Shown here in pieces: positions 8,318 to 16,970 of a DNA stretch of 64,000 nucleotides. The position numbers were made by a program, and so were the translations under genes. Within the stretch, counting starts at the first letter, position 1, and every line of letters begins with the position of its first letter. Origin of the DNA: Streptomyces sp. NBC_01294 (GTDB lineage: Bacteria; Actinomycetota; Actinomycetes; Streptomycetales; Streptomycetaceae). The stretch covers positions 496,001 to 560,000 of the forward strand of contig NZ_CP108423.1 in NCBI RefSeq assembly GCF_035917235.1. The letters are read 5' to 3'. The notes beneath the pieces are model-generated. The model had not been told where the DNA came from. It did not search any database and saw only the letters and a program-made list of their open reading frames with translations.

Positions 8318-9436
8318 TCAGGCGGCGGTGACGGGCTGGTGCCCGCCGTGGTCGGCGTACGCCTCTTCCCGGTGGAAACCGAGCGAGCGCATGACGGGGA
8401 AGTCGTTGAAGGAGAAGAGGCAGGCGTCCTCGGTCTGGTCGAGATTGTGGTGCTCGTGCCAGGCCCAGGACGGGACGCAGAAGATGTCGCCCTGCTTCCA
8501 CTCGAAGCGCCGTCCGGCGATGACCGAGACCCCGCGGCCCTTGGCGGCCGTGTAGATCACCGAGCCGGTGTGGCGGTGGGCGAGGGTGGCCTGGCCGGGG
8601 CGCAGCAACTGCATGTGGGCGCCCATGGTGGGCATGACCGGACCGCCCGTCACCGGGTTGGTGTACTCCGCGATGACCCCGTCGTACGGGGACCCCTCGG
8701 TGGCCTGGGCGAGGCCGCGCAGGGCCTCGTACGTGGGCTCCCAGGGGTAGGCGAGCAGCGGCGAGTACGGCCGGGTCCACTTCTCCACTCCGTACGGCAA
8801 CAGGTTCGCTCCGTAGGTCAGGACCGAGGAGTTGATGACCTTCCCCGGGGTCTGGTACAGCTCGGGGTGGACCTCGTAGAACCCGGCGTCCAAGGCGTTG
8901 ACCAGCGGGATGTCGAGTCCGTCCTGCCATATGACCGGTGCGTCGTCGGCGTCGTTGCCGTGCTCGTGCCAGGTGCCGTTCGGGGTGATGGCGAAGTCGC
9001 GGGGACCGACCTTCAGCTTCTGGCCGTCGACGATCGTCCAGGCGCCGGTGCCCTCGTGGACAAAGCGCAGGGCCGCGGCCTGGTGGCGGTGGGCGGTCAG
9101 GGCCTCGCCGGGGCCCATGATCTGGAGTCCGGTGTAGAGGAGTCCGGCGGCGGCGCTGACGTCCTTGCGGCCCGGGTTGACGAGCATCACGACCCGGCGG
9201 CCGGCGTCGTCGCCCTTGACCAGGCCGAGGGCCTTGAGGACGTGGGGGCGCAGCTCGTCGTAGCGCCACAGCACGGGCACGGAGCGGGGCTGCGGGTACC
9301 AGGGCTCGATGTCGTTGGCCACGGTCCACAGGGCGCCCGCGTCGAGGGCGCCGAGCTCGTCGTAGTACGCGGTGAGTTCGGGGGTGTCGGACACCCGGGC
9401 GCGGCCGAGCATCGAGTCGTCCTGCTCGCTGGTCAT
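8318..9436 (-). CDS. Gentisate 1,2-dioxygenase (bicupin)
   Basis: 372 residues with two cupin domains. The first has the metal-binding set HRH (116-118) and HEHGN (157-161) with LRFVHEGTGAWTIVDG between; the second contains LAHRHTGSVIYTA and WAWHEHHN. This matches ring-cleaving gentisate 1,2-dioxygenases that open 2,5-dihydroxybenzoate to maleylpyruvate with Fe(II) in the first cupin. Its start overlaps the nitrilase stop by 4 nt (ATGA), which shows translational coupling. It anchors the assignment of the whole operon to the gentisate route. A salicylate 1,2-dioxygenase, a close relative, cannot be excluded by sequence alone. Confidence 0.9.
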   Translation of the reverse strand: MTSEQDDSMLGRARVSDTPELTAYYDELGALDAGALWTVANDIEPWYPQPRSVPVLWRYDELRPHVLKALGLVKGDDAGRRVVMLVNPGRKDVSAAAGLLYTGLQIMGPGEALTAHRHQAAALRFVHEGTGAWTIVDGQKLKVGPRDFAITPNGTWHEHGNDADDAPVIWQDGLDIPLVNALDAGFYEVHPELYQTPGKVINSSVLTYGANLLPYGVEKWTRPYSPLLAYPWEPTYEALRGLAQATEGSPYDGVIAEYTNPVTGGPVMPTMGAHMQLLRPGQATLAHRHTGSVIYTAAKGRGVSVIAGRRFEWKQGDIFCVPSWAWHEHHNLDQTEDACLFSFNDFPVMRSLGFHREEAYADHGGHQPVTAA

Positions 9437-10452
9437 ACGTCCTCCTCAGGGGCGGCGCTGTCGGTGAAGGGGGCCGGGGGCACGGTGAAGGTCACGGGCA
9501 GCCGGGGGCGGTTGTCGACTTCGAGGCGGAAGATGTCGAAACGGTTGTAGTGCCCGGTGATGTCGTGCATCTGCTTGGGCTGGATGCACCGGGCGAGGTC
9601 GATCTCGCCGTAGACGATCCCCTCGTCGTCCACGAGGGGCTCGGTGACCGGGCGGCCGTCGGGGCCGAAGATGCCGGACAGCGCGCTGCGGGGACGGGTG
9701 AACTGCTTGCGCAGTTCCTCGTCGTCCCCGGCGAGCAGGTCGACGATCTCCGGGGAGACGGTGGAGCAGGCGACGACGGAGAAGACCTTGCCCTCGAAGC
9801 TGTGGGCGGCGGTGCGGACGGCGATGGCGTCGGCCATGTCGTAGTCGGCGGGGGCGACGGGCAGGGCGATGTAGCAGGAGGCATGGACGAGTTCGCCCTG
9901 CGCGAGGAGGGTGAAGCGGGCCAGGGTGTTGGTGTTCTCGCCGCAGGCGAGCGCCCCGAGGGGGCCGACGGGTGTGTCGTGGACGACGAGCGAGCTGCCG
10001 TCCCCGCCGGTCCAGGTGAGCTTCTCGGCCCAGGTCGGCACCAGTTTGCGGTGGACGCCGAGGAGGGCGCCGTCGGGTCCGATGGTCAGCAGGGTGTTGT
10101 AGAGGACGCCGAGGCTGTGCGGGGCGCGCTCGTTGACCCCGATGACGAGGACGATCCCGTGCCGGCGGGCCGCCGCGCGCAGGGCGTCGACGTGCGGGCC
10201 GGGCAGATCGACCGAGGCCCGCTGGAGGCGCTCGAACCAGGGCGAGCCCTGGACCGGGTTCATCGTCCAGTTCCAGTAGGGGTAGCCGGGGACGAACACC
10301 TCGGGGAAGACGACGAGTTCGGCTCCGTGGGCGGCGGCCTCGGCGATCAGGGCGACGGCCTTGCCGACGGTGGCGGCGGGGTCGAGGTAGACGGGTGCGG
10401 CCTGGACGGCCGCCGCCGTGAATCGGGGCAGGTTCTCCCTGTCCATGGGCAT
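9433..10452 (-). CDS. Nitrilase family carbon-nitrogen hydrolase
   Basis: 339 residues. The catalytic triad is complete: Glu51 in VVFPEVF, Lys136 in GVHRKLVPT and Cys170 in LACGENTNT. The CGENTN context is that of true nitrilases (nitrile to acid plus ammonia), as opposed to amidases. Start at ATG 10452 behind GGAGG with 5-nt spacing; a second ATG follows two codons later. It lies 12 nt downstream of the hydroxylase gene and overlaps the dioxygenase gene. The context suggests it supplies the aromatic acid for this pathway from a nitrile, for example a 2-hydroxybenzonitrile-type compound, but the substrate is inference. Confidence 0.9.
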   Translation of the reverse strand: MPMDRENLPRFTAAAVQAAPVYLDPAATVGKAVALIAEAAAHGAELVVFPEVFVPGYPYWNWTMNPVQGSPWFERLQRASVDLPGPHVDALRAAARRHGIVLVIGVNERAPHSLGVLYNTLLTIGPDGALLGVHRKLVPTWAEKLTWTGGDGSSLVVHDTPVGPLGALACGENTNTLARFTLLAQGELVHASCYIALPVAPADYDMADAIAVRTAAHSFEGKVFSVVACSTVSPEIVDLLAGDDEELRKQFTRPRSALSGIFGPDGRPVTEPLVDDEGIVYGEIDLARCIQPKQMHDITGHYNRFDIFRLEVDNRPRLPVTFTVPPAPFTDSAAPEEDV

Positions 10453-10464
10453 GGGAACCTCCGG

Positions 10465-12777
10465 CTATCGGGGGACGGGAGCGGGCGCCGGGGCGGCGGC
10501 GCGCGGCAGCCAGCGGCGGTGGGCGGACGCGGCGGGCTGCCGCAGCAGTTCGAGGCGGGGCGGGATCCGGTCGGTCCGGGCCGACGGGGGCCGGCCGCTG
10601 CCCGCCCGCCAGGCGCGCGCCCAGGGCGCGGCAGGGCCCTGGTAGCCCTGGGCGGCGGCCGCGTGCAGGGTCCACAGCGGGTCGTGGAGCTGGGCGCGGC
10701 CGACGCCGCACAGGTCCGCCCGGCCCGCCAGGATGATCGAGTTCACGTCGTCGTACGTGGAGATCGCGCCGACGGCGATGGTGGGGACCCCGGTGGCGTT
10801 GCGGATGAGGTCGGCGTACGGGGTCTGGTAGCTGCGGCCGTAGCGGGGCTGCTCGTGGGCGACGACCTCGCCGGTGGAGACGTCGACGGCGTCGGCGCCG
10901 GCCTCGGCGAGCGCGCGGGCGATGGCGACGGCGTCGGCCTCGCTGGTGCCGCCCTCGGCCCAGTCGGCGGCGGAGATCCGCACGAGCAGGGCCTTGCCGG
11001 CCGGCCACACCTCCCGTACGGCGCGCAGCACTTCGAGCGGCAGCCGCAGCCTTCCGTCCAGGTCTCCCCCGTACTCGTCCGTCCGCAGGTTGGTCAGCGG
11101 CGACAGGAAGCCGGAGAGCAGGTGCCCGTGCCCGTACTGGAGTTCCAGCACGTCGAAGCCCGCCCGGTCGGCGCGCCGGGCCGCGCTCACGAAGTCCCGT
11201 ACGACGGCGTCCATGTCGGCCCGGTCGGCCTCGCGCGGCACCGGGCTCCGCTCGTCCCAGGCCAGCGCCGAAGCGGCGATCGGCTGCCCGTCGCGGGCGG
11301 CGGCGCGGCGGCCGGCGTGCGTCAGCTGGATGCCGAGGCAGGTGTCGGACTGGCCGTGGACGAAGTCCGTGATGCGCCGCCAGGCCGCTTCCTGTCCGTC
11401 GGTCCACAGGCCGGGGCAGCCGGGGGTGGCCCGGCCGTCGGCGCTGACGGACGTCATCCCGGCGAGGACCAGGCCCGCGCCGCCGAGGGCCTGCGTGCTG
11501 AGGTGGACCAGGTCGAAGTCGCCGGGGACGCCGTCACGCGCGGTGTGCAGCGCGGTGGGCGGGACGACGACCCGGTTGCGCAGCAGCAGTCCGCCGAGCG
11601 GGTAGGGGCGGAACATCGGGGGCACGGTCGAGGAGCGGTTGACCGCGCTGGTGAACCCCTCGTCGCGCAGGCGCAGGTTGTCGTAGGTGACGCGGCGGCT
11701 GCGGGTGAGGAGGTTGAAGGCGAACTGGTGCGGGTCCTGGCCGGTGTACCGGTCGATGTGCTCGAACCACTCCAGGCTGGCCTGGGCCGCGCGCTGGGTG
11801 GACTCCACCACCGGCCTGCGCTCGTCCTCGTACGCGGCGAGCGCGGTCGGCACGTCCGGGTGTTCGTGCAGGCTGGCGGCGAGGACGAGGGCGTCCTCCA
11901 TGGCGAGCTTGGTGCCGGAGCCGATGGAGAAGTGCGCGGTGTGGGCGGCGTCCCCGAGGAGGACGACGTTCTCGTGCCGCCAGGTGCGGTTGCGGACCGT
12001 GGTGAAGCGGAGCCACTTGGAGTTGTTGGGGAGGAGCCGGTGGCCGTCGAGGTGGCCCGCGAGGAGTTCCTCGCAGCGCCGGATGCTCTCCTCGTCGCTG
12101 GTGCCCGGCGGATGGCCGCGGTCGGCGAACTCCTCGAAGCCGGCGCGCCGCCACGCCTCCTCCTCCATCTCCACGATGAAGGTGGAGCGGGTGGAGTCGT
12201 AGGGGTACGCGTGCACCTGGAGGGTGCCGAAGTCCTGCTCGTCGACGATGAAGGTGAAGGCTTCGAAGACCTTGTCCGTGCCGAGCCACATGTAGCGGCC
12301 GGCGCGCTCGTCGAGGTCGGTGCCGAACGTGTCGGCGTAGGCGGCGCGGGTGGCCGACCGTACGCCGTCGCAGGCCACCACCAGGTCGTACGACACGGCG
12401 AGTTCGGCGGCGGGCGGGGCCTGGGTGCGGTAGCGGACGTCCACCTCCAGCGCGGCGCAGCGCTCCTGGAGGATCCGCAGCAGGTGCCGGCGTCCGAGGG
12501 CGGCAAAGCCATGGCCGCCCGAGGTGAGGGTGGTGCCCCGGTAGCGGACGTCGATGTCGGCCCAGCGGGCGAACTCCGCGGACATGGCCTCGTGGATCTC
12601 GCGGTCGGCCTGGGCGATGCCGTCGAGCGTCTCGTCGGAGAAGACGACCCCGAAGCCGAAGGTGTCGTCGGGGGCGTTGCGTTCCCAGACGGTCACCTCC
12701 CAGTGCGGGGAGAGCTGCTTGGTCAGGGCCGCGAAGTACAGTCCGCCGGGCCCTCCTCCTATGACTGCGACGCGCAC
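10465..12777 (-). CDS. Bifunctional aryl-CoA (salicylyl-CoA) 5-hydroxylase / Old Yellow Enzyme-like oxidoreductase
   Basis: 770 residues from GTG 12777, which has GGAGG seven nt upstream; the longer frame to 13182 is an artefact. N-terminal flavoprotein monooxygenase: VIGGGPGG (5-12), VVACDG (133-138), LLGDAAH (273-279). From ~387 an Old Yellow Enzyme-type FMN barrel follows (PYPLGGLLLRNRVVVP, then FLSPLTNLRTDEYGG). This two-domain layout is that of 2-aminobenzoyl-CoA monooxygenase/reductase and of salicylyl-CoA 5-hydroxylases such as SdgC of the Streptomyces salicylate pathway. With gentisate dioxygenase in the same operon, hydroxylation of salicylyl-CoA to gentisyl-CoA is the best reading. 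It overlaps the ligase gene by 19 nt. Confidence 0.88.
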   Translation of the reverse strand: MRVAVIGGGPGGLYFAALTKQLSPHWEVTVWERNAPDDTFGFGVVFSDETLDGIAQADREIHEAMSAEFARWADIDVRYRGTTLTSGGHGFAALGRRHLLRILQERCAALEVDVRYRTQAPPAAELAVSYDLVVACDGVRSATRAAYADTFGTDLDERAGRYMWLGTDKVFEAFTFIVDEQDFGTLQVHAYPYDSTRSTFIVEMEEEAWRRAGFEEFADRGHPPGTSDEESIRRCEELLAGHLDGHRLLPNNSKWLRFTTVRNRTWRHENVVLLGDAAHTAHFSIGSGTKLAMEDALVLAASLHEHPDVPTALAAYEDERRPVVESTQRAAQASLEWFEHIDRYTGQDPHQFAFNLLTRSRRVTYDNLRLRDEGFTSAVNRSSTVPPMFRPYPLGGLLLRNRVVVPPTALHTARDGVPGDFDLVHLSTQALGGAGLVLAGMTSVSADGRATPGCPGLWTDGQEAAWRRITDFVHGQSDTCLGIQLTHAGRRAAARDGQPIAASALAWDERSPVPREADRADMDAVVRDFVSAARRADRAGFDVLELQYGHGHLLSGFLSPLTNLRTDEYGGDLDGRLRLPLEVLRAVREVWPAGKALLVRISAADWAEGGTSEADAVAIARALAEAGADAVDVSTGEVVAHEQPRYGRSYQTPYADLIRNATGVPTIAVGAISTYDDVNSIILAGRADLCGVGRAQLHDPLWTLHAAAAQGYQGPAAPWARAWRAGSGRPPSARTDRIPPRLELLRQPAASAHRRWLPRAAAPAPAPVPR

Positions 12778-14981
12778 GGCGTACCTCCGGGTGATGCGGC
12801 GATGGTGAGTAGTTCGGGTGTCTGCGGTCCCGCCGTGCCCAGCAGCTCGCGCACGTCGGCGGGCCAGGGGGTCGCACCGGTCGCGTGGGCGGCCGAGTGG
12901 GCGATGACCATGCGGCCGGTGGCCGCCTCCACGCCCCGTTCGCTGCGCACGGTGAAGGCGTAGTGCAGGGAGGCCGAGCCGACCTTGACGACCTTCAGTT
13001 CGGTGCGCACCGCGTCCCCGAACCAGAGCCGTGCCCGGTAGTCGGCCTCGAAGTGGACCCGGGGGGTGCTTCCGAACAGGTGGGACAGGCCCAGGCGGTG
13101 GAGCAGGACGGCCTCGGCCGCCTCGACCCAGCGCACGACGGTGGAGTGGTGGTAGTGCCCGGCGGCGTCGGTGTCGGTCCACTCGACGCGGCGCTCGACG
13201 ACGACGCTGGGCAGCTCGGGCGGTGTGGCCGGCCCGGGCGCGGTGGGCGGCGCTGACGGCGGTGCGGCCGGTCCGCCGGGCGGTCCGGAATCCGGCCCGG
13301 AGGCTGTGCCCGGCCCGGACGACGTGCCCGGCCCGGCGGGCGATGCGTCAACGCGGGCGCGCTCGCGCAGTTCGCCGCGCCGCAGCTTTCCGGTGCCGGT
13401 GCGCGGGAGTTCCGTGACGAATTCGACGGCGCGCGGGTACTTGTACGGGGCGATGGTCCGCTTGACGTGGGTCTGCAGCTCGCGGACGGTCGCCTCGGAC
13501 GCCGGGACGCCGGCGCCCAGGACGACGTAGGCCTTGACCAGCATGCCGCGCCGCTCGTCCGGGGCTCCGACGACCGCGCACTCCTCGACGTGGGGATGGG
13601 CGACGAGGGCCTTCTCGACCTCGGGGCCCGCGATGTTGTAGCCGGAGGAGACGATCATGTCGTCGCTGCGGGCGACGTACCAGAAGTAGCCCTCCGCGTC
13701 GCGGACGTAGGTGTCGCCGGTGATGTTCCAGCCGTTCCTGACGTACGAGGTCTGGCGCGGGTCCGCCAGGTAGCGGCAGCCGGTGGGACCCGTGACCGCG
13801 AGCAGGCCGGGCTGCCCGTCGGGGACGGGGTCGCCGTGCTCGTCGACGACGGCGGCGCGGTAGCCGGGAACGGGTCGGCCGGTGGAGCCGGGCCGGATGT
13901 CCTCGTCGGCCGCCGAGATGAAGACGTGGAGCATCTCGGTGGCGCCGATGCCGTCGATGATGCGCAGGCCGGTGGCGGCGTGGAACTCGTGCCACACCGC
14001 GGCCGGGAGCGGTTCCCCGGCGGACACGCAGCGGCGCAGCCCCGCGAGCCGGTCCGCCGCCCCGGCCTCCATGATCGCGCGGTAGGCCGTGGGCGCCGTG
14101 AAGAGCACGGTCACTCCGTGGGCCGCGACGAGCTCGGCCAGCTGCAGTGGGGCCGCCTGCTCGATCAGCAGGGTCGCGGCCCCGGCGTGGAGGGGGAAGA
14201 CCACCAGACCGCCGAGCCCGAAAGTGAAGGCGAGTGGCGGTGTGCCGGTGAAGACGTCGTCCGGGCGGGGTTTGAGGACGTGCCGGGAGAACGTGTCCGC
14301 GTTGGCCAGGACGTCGCGGTGGAAGTGCAGGGTCGCCTTGGGACGGCCGGTCGTACCGGAGGTGAAGGCGATCAGCGCCACGTCGTCCGCGGCCGTGACC
14401 ACGGTGGTGAACCGGCCGTCCTTGGCCGCGCAGCGCGCGGTCAGGTCCGTCGCCCCGGGACCTCCGTAGGCGAGGACCGGCAGGTCCGGCAGGTCCGGCA
14501 GGCCGGGCCGGCGGTTCGCGTCGAGGTCCTCCACATAGCGGTGGTCGCACACGGCGACCGTGGGCCGGCTGATGTCGGTGAGCTCGGCGAGTTCGGAGGC
14601 GCGCAGCAGCGGCATGGTGGTGACGGCGACGCCACCGGCCTTCAGCACGCCGAACCACGCGGCCACGAGCCAGGGGTTGTTGGGGCCGCGCAGCAGGACG
14701 CGGTTGCCGGGCCGGAGGCCGAAGTCCTCGGTGAGGACCTGGGCGACCTGGTTGGCGCGGTGTTGCAGTTCGCCGTAGGTCCAGCGCTCGGTCGGAGTGA
14801 GCAGACAGGGGCGGTCGGGGCCGTGGAGCTCGACGGCGTCGTCGAGCAGGCGCCCAGCACAGTTGAGTCGGTCCGGGTAATCCAACTCCGGTAGTTCGAA
14901 GTGGAGTTCGGGCCAGAGGGAGAAGGGCGGCAGTCGGTCCCTGCAGAAGGAATCGGCGTGCGCGGAAGGGGAGAGCTCCAT
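12759..14981 (-). CDS. Aryl-CoA ligase fused to a 4HBT-type acyl-CoA thioesterase
   Basis: 740 residues from ATG 14981 (a TTG at 14996 is possible). Residues ~30-540 are an AMP-forming acyl-CoA synthetase: A3 loop TSGTTGRPK (207-215), GIGATEM (~344), ITGD (420-423) and the catalytic C-terminal lysine in GTGK (529-532). A Gly/Pro/Ala-rich linker (~545-590) joins it to a hot-dog thioesterase domain (~592-740) with VEWTDTDAAGHYHH, the substrate-binding Asp region of 4-hydroxybenzoyl-CoA thioesterases. The ligase would make salicylyl-CoA; the thioesterase would free gentisate after hydroxylation. Two non-consecutive pathway steps are thus on one chain. First gene of the operon; a promoter is visible 42-71 nt upstream. 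Confidence 0.87.
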   Translation of the reverse strand: MELSPSAHADSFCRDRLPPFSLWPELHFELPELDYPDRLNCAGRLLDDAVELHGPDRPCLLTPTERWTYGELQHRANQVAQVLTEDFGLRPGNRVLLRGPNNPWLVAAWFGVLKAGGVAVTTMPLLRASELAELTDISRPTVAVCDHRYVEDLDANRRPGLPDLPDLPVLAYGGPGATDLTARCAAKDGRFTTVVTAADDVALIAFTSGTTGRPKATLHFHRDVLANADTFSRHVLKPRPDDVFTGTPPLAFTFGLGGLVVFPLHAGAATLLIEQAAPLQLAELVAAHGVTVLFTAPTAYRAIMEAGAADRLAGLRRCVSAGEPLPAAVWHEFHAATGLRIIDGIGATEMLHVFISAADEDIRPGSTGRPVPGYRAAVVDEHGDPVPDGQPGLLAVTGPTGCRYLADPRQTSYVRNGWNITGDTYVRDAEGYFWYVARSDDMIVSSGYNIAGPEVEKALVAHPHVEECAVVGAPDERRGMLVKAYVVLGAGVPASEATVRELQTHVKRTIAPYKYPRAVEFVTELPRTGTGKLRRGELRERARVDASPAGPGTSSGPGTASGPDSGPPGGPAAPPSAPPTAPGPATPPELPSVVVERRVEWTDTDAAGHYHHSTVVRWVEAAEAVLLHRLGLSHLFGSTPRVHFEADYRARLWFGDAVRTELKVVKVGSASLHYAFTVRSERGVEAATGRMVIAHSAAHATGATPWPADVRELLGTAGPQTPELLTIAASPGGTPCASQS

Positions 14982-15022
14982 GGGGCGGCACCTCAATCAG
15001 GCAGCAGCGGGGAGATGGGAGC

Positions 15023-15052
15023 AACGTATGTCGAATATTTGGCGTCCGTCAA
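15023..15052 (-). promoter_or_regulatory. Promoter of the salicylate/gentisate operon
   Basis: Read on the minus strand, TTGACG (15052-15047) is separated by 18 nt from TACGTT (15028-15023), a close match to the vegetative -35/-10 pattern of Streptomyces. It would start transcription about 35 nt before the ATG of the ligase gene. The surrounding 40 bp (AATATT, CAATAT) are unusually AT-rich for this window and could hold a regulator site, but no regulator gene is adjacent to the operon. Confidence 0.6.
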
Positions 15053-15117
15053 CATCTCGCAATATCCTGCGAGGCGGAGCACCCCCTCACGACGCCTCCC
15101 GCCACCCCCGACCCGAC

Positions 15118-15558
15118 TCAGGCCAGGGGGACGCACACCCGGACCGATTTCCCGAACTCATGGGCCACGACGGAGAGTTCTCCGCCCAGCTCCGCCGTCA
15201 TCAGCTGCACGATCAGCAGTCCGCGCCCGTCCTCGGATTCCGGGTCGATCCCGGATCGGGGGGCGGGCAGTCGCGGCAGACCGACACCCCGGTCGGTGAC
15301 CTCCAGTCGGAGCCAGCCCCCGCCGGCCGCCATCCCGACCCGCATGCGGCCGGCGCTCGCGTGCCGGACGACGTTGCCGACGAGCTCACTCACGGCCAGC
15401 AGCAGGACGTCCGCCGCCCCACAGGGAACCCGCCAGCCTTCGAGCGCGGCGCGCACACGAGCCCTGACTTGCGGAACGCTCTCCGCGCCGGGGTCGGTGA
15501 CCCAGTGGGCGAAGCTCCGGACCACGGGAATCGCGGAACTGCCGGTGATGGTGAGCAT
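15118..15558 (-). CDS. ATP-binding protein, anti-sigma-factor (RsbW)-like serine kinase domain
   Basis: 146 residues forming a single GHKL/HATPase_c domain: N-box SELVGNVVRHA (~residues 57-67), G1 DRGVGLP (~90-96) and G2 DGRGLLIV. Such stand-alone proteins are very numerous in Streptomyces and act as anti-sigma factors or serine kinases of anti-anti-sigma factors. No STAS partner or sigma factor adjoins it, so its target is unknown. It stands alone on the minus strand between the catabolic operon promoter and the divergent hydrolase gene. Confidence 0.88.
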   Translation of the reverse strand: MLTITGSSAIPVVRSFAHWVTDPGAESVPQVRARVRAALEGWRVPCGAADVLLLAVSELVGNVVRHASAGRMRVGMAAGGGWLRLEVTDRGVGLPRLPAPRSGIDPESEDGRGLLIVQLMTAELGGELSVVAHEFGKSVRVCVPLA

Positions 15559-15675
15559 GACGTGCTCCCGGAGGGGGAAGGCGGCGCGACCACTGGGGTA
15601 GCTCGTGTCACCGATCCTGAAGTCGGATCGCCTGTGGGCTTGTGGTCAGCGGAAACGCGTCGCTAAAGTCCTTGA

Positions 15676-15687
15676 TTACACGTGTAA
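15676..15687. promoter_or_regulatory. LacI-type operator upstream of the alpha/beta hydrolase gene
   Basis: Perfect 12-bp palindrome TTACACGTGTAA, set in CTTGAT...CAAG, 100 nt before ATG 15788. The same core recurs upstream of lacI and of the MFS gene. The even symmetry with a central CG is typical for LacI-family operators. That it is bound by the LacI protein at 17915-18922 is inference. Confidence 0.7.
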
Positions 15688-15787
15688 CAAGCTACGCCTC
15701 CCCCGGCGGCTCGCGCAAGCATTTCGGACAAAGGACGCGAAGCCTGCACCCGCCCCGCCGGGTATCCGCCGCATTGGAAGGGCCGCA

Positions 15788-16780
15788 ATGACGCAATCTC
15801 CCCCGGCCGCGTTCGACCTCGCCGACATGACCTGGCCGCCACCGCCGTACCAGTCACCCGTTCCGCCCGTGACGGGCGCGGACGGCGTGCGCCGCTTCGA
15901 CGGGGTCACCTACGCGACCACCCCCGGCTACCGCCCCCGGCTGCTGGACGTCCAGGTGCCCGCCGGCGAAGGACCGTTCCCCGCGGTCGTCTGGATCCAC
16001 GGCGGCGGCTGGCTGGACGGCGACCGCCGCTACCCGCCGCCGACCGTGCCCGCCGCCCTGCTGCACGGGGCGGTGCTGGGCGCCGGGCTCGCGCTCGTCT
16101 CCATCGACTACCGGCACAGCCTGGAAGCGCCCTTCCCCGCGCAGCTGCACGACGTGAAGGCCGCGATCCGCTACGTCCGCGCGTTCGCCGACGTCCTCGG
16201 CATCGACCCGGACCGGATCGGCGTCTGGGGCGAGTCCGCGGGCGGCCACCTGGCCGCGCTCGCCGGCCTCACCAGGCCGGACGGCCCGGGCGGCGCGGCG
16301 CTGGAGGGGACTCAGGGCGTCACCTCGGGCGAGACCGGGGTCCTCGCGGTCGTCGACTGGTACGGCGTCTCCGACCTGGTCGCGCTGGCCGGGCACCCCA
16401 TGCCGCCCATGGCCTCCGGCCTGGAGTTCCCCGACCCCTACGAGGCCCTGCTCGGCGCTTCCGTGGCCGAGCGGCCGGAGGCGGCGCGGGCCGCGAGCCC
16501 GGTGACGTACGCCGACGGCTCGAACCCGCCGCCGTTCCTCCTCGTACACGGGACCCGGGACGGCCTGGTCCCGTACAGCCAGAGCGAGGTCCTCGCCGCG
16601 GCCCTGAGGAGCGCCGGGGGCGAGGTCGTCCTGCAGCCCGTCGAGGGCGCGGACCACATCTTCCTCGGCTCCCCGGACATCCCGGCGATCGTCGAGGAGA
16701 GCGTCGCCTTCCTGGCCGGGCACCTCGGGGGTGCCCCGCAGAACGGGCCGCATCAGGGACGGGGGCAGGCCCTGAGATAG
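15788..16780 (+). CDS. Alpha/beta hydrolase (HSL/BD-FAE-type esterase)
   Basis: 330 residues from ATG 15788 (GAAGG six nt upstream); an open frame back to 15605 crosses the operator-like palindrome and is not coding. The oxyanion-hole motif VVWIHGGGW (~residues 68-76), nucleophile elbow GVWGESAGG (~147-155), Asp in VHGTRDGLVP and His in GADHIF give a complete catalytic triad of the hormone-sensitive-lipase type. No signal peptide, so cytoplasmic. Proposed member of the LacI regulon with the MFS transporter; it may cleave an ester imported by that transporter. Followed by a possible hairpin terminator. Confidence 0.87.
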   Translation: MTQSPPAAFDLADMTWPPPPYQSPVPPVTGADGVRRFDGVTYATTPGYRPRLLDVQVPAGEGPFPAVVWIHGGGWLDGDRRYPPPTVPAALLHGAVLGAGLALVSIDYRHSLEAPFPAQLHDVKAAIRYVRAFADVLGIDPDRIGVWGESAGGHLAALAGLTRPDGPGGAALEGTQGVTSGETGVLAVVDWYGVSDLVALAGHPMPPMASGLEFPDPYEALLGASVAERPEAARAASPVTYADGSNPPPFLLVHGTRDGLVPYSQSEVLAAALRSAGGEVVLQPVEGADHIFLGSPDIPAIVEESVAFLAGHLGGAPQNGPHQGRGQALR

Positions 16781-16781
16781 G

Positions 16782-16800
16782 CCCGGGGAGAGGCCCCGGG
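16782..16800 (+). terminator. Possible intrinsic terminator after the alpha/beta hydrolase gene
   Basis: CCCGGGG-AGAGG-CCCCGGG, a perfect 7-bp stem with a 5-nt loop that begins 1 nt after the stop codon. No U-tract follows, as is usual in Streptomyces. Confidence 0.45.
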
Positions 16801-16970
16801 ACCGGGCCGCACGCACCCGGCCCGATCCACAGGACACTCCTCCGCGCGGGGCCCGGCCACGTCCCGGTCCCCCGTTCTCGTACCGCCGCGGGGGCGCGGC
16901 CCCGGCCGCGCCCCCGTTCCCTCCAGAGCACACACGGCCGCGGGCCCTCCCGCGGCCGCGAGAGGCAGCC

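Noticed and set aside
9550..12963. Plus-strand open frame of 1137 codons
   Set aside because: It lies antisense to the gentisate/hydroxylase operon, has low-complexity Val/Gly/Asp composition and no family motif; long antisense frames are normal at this GC content.
15605..15787. N-terminal extension of the alpha/beta hydrolase
   Set aside because: The extension runs through the palindromic operator and has no ribosome site; ATG 15788 does.
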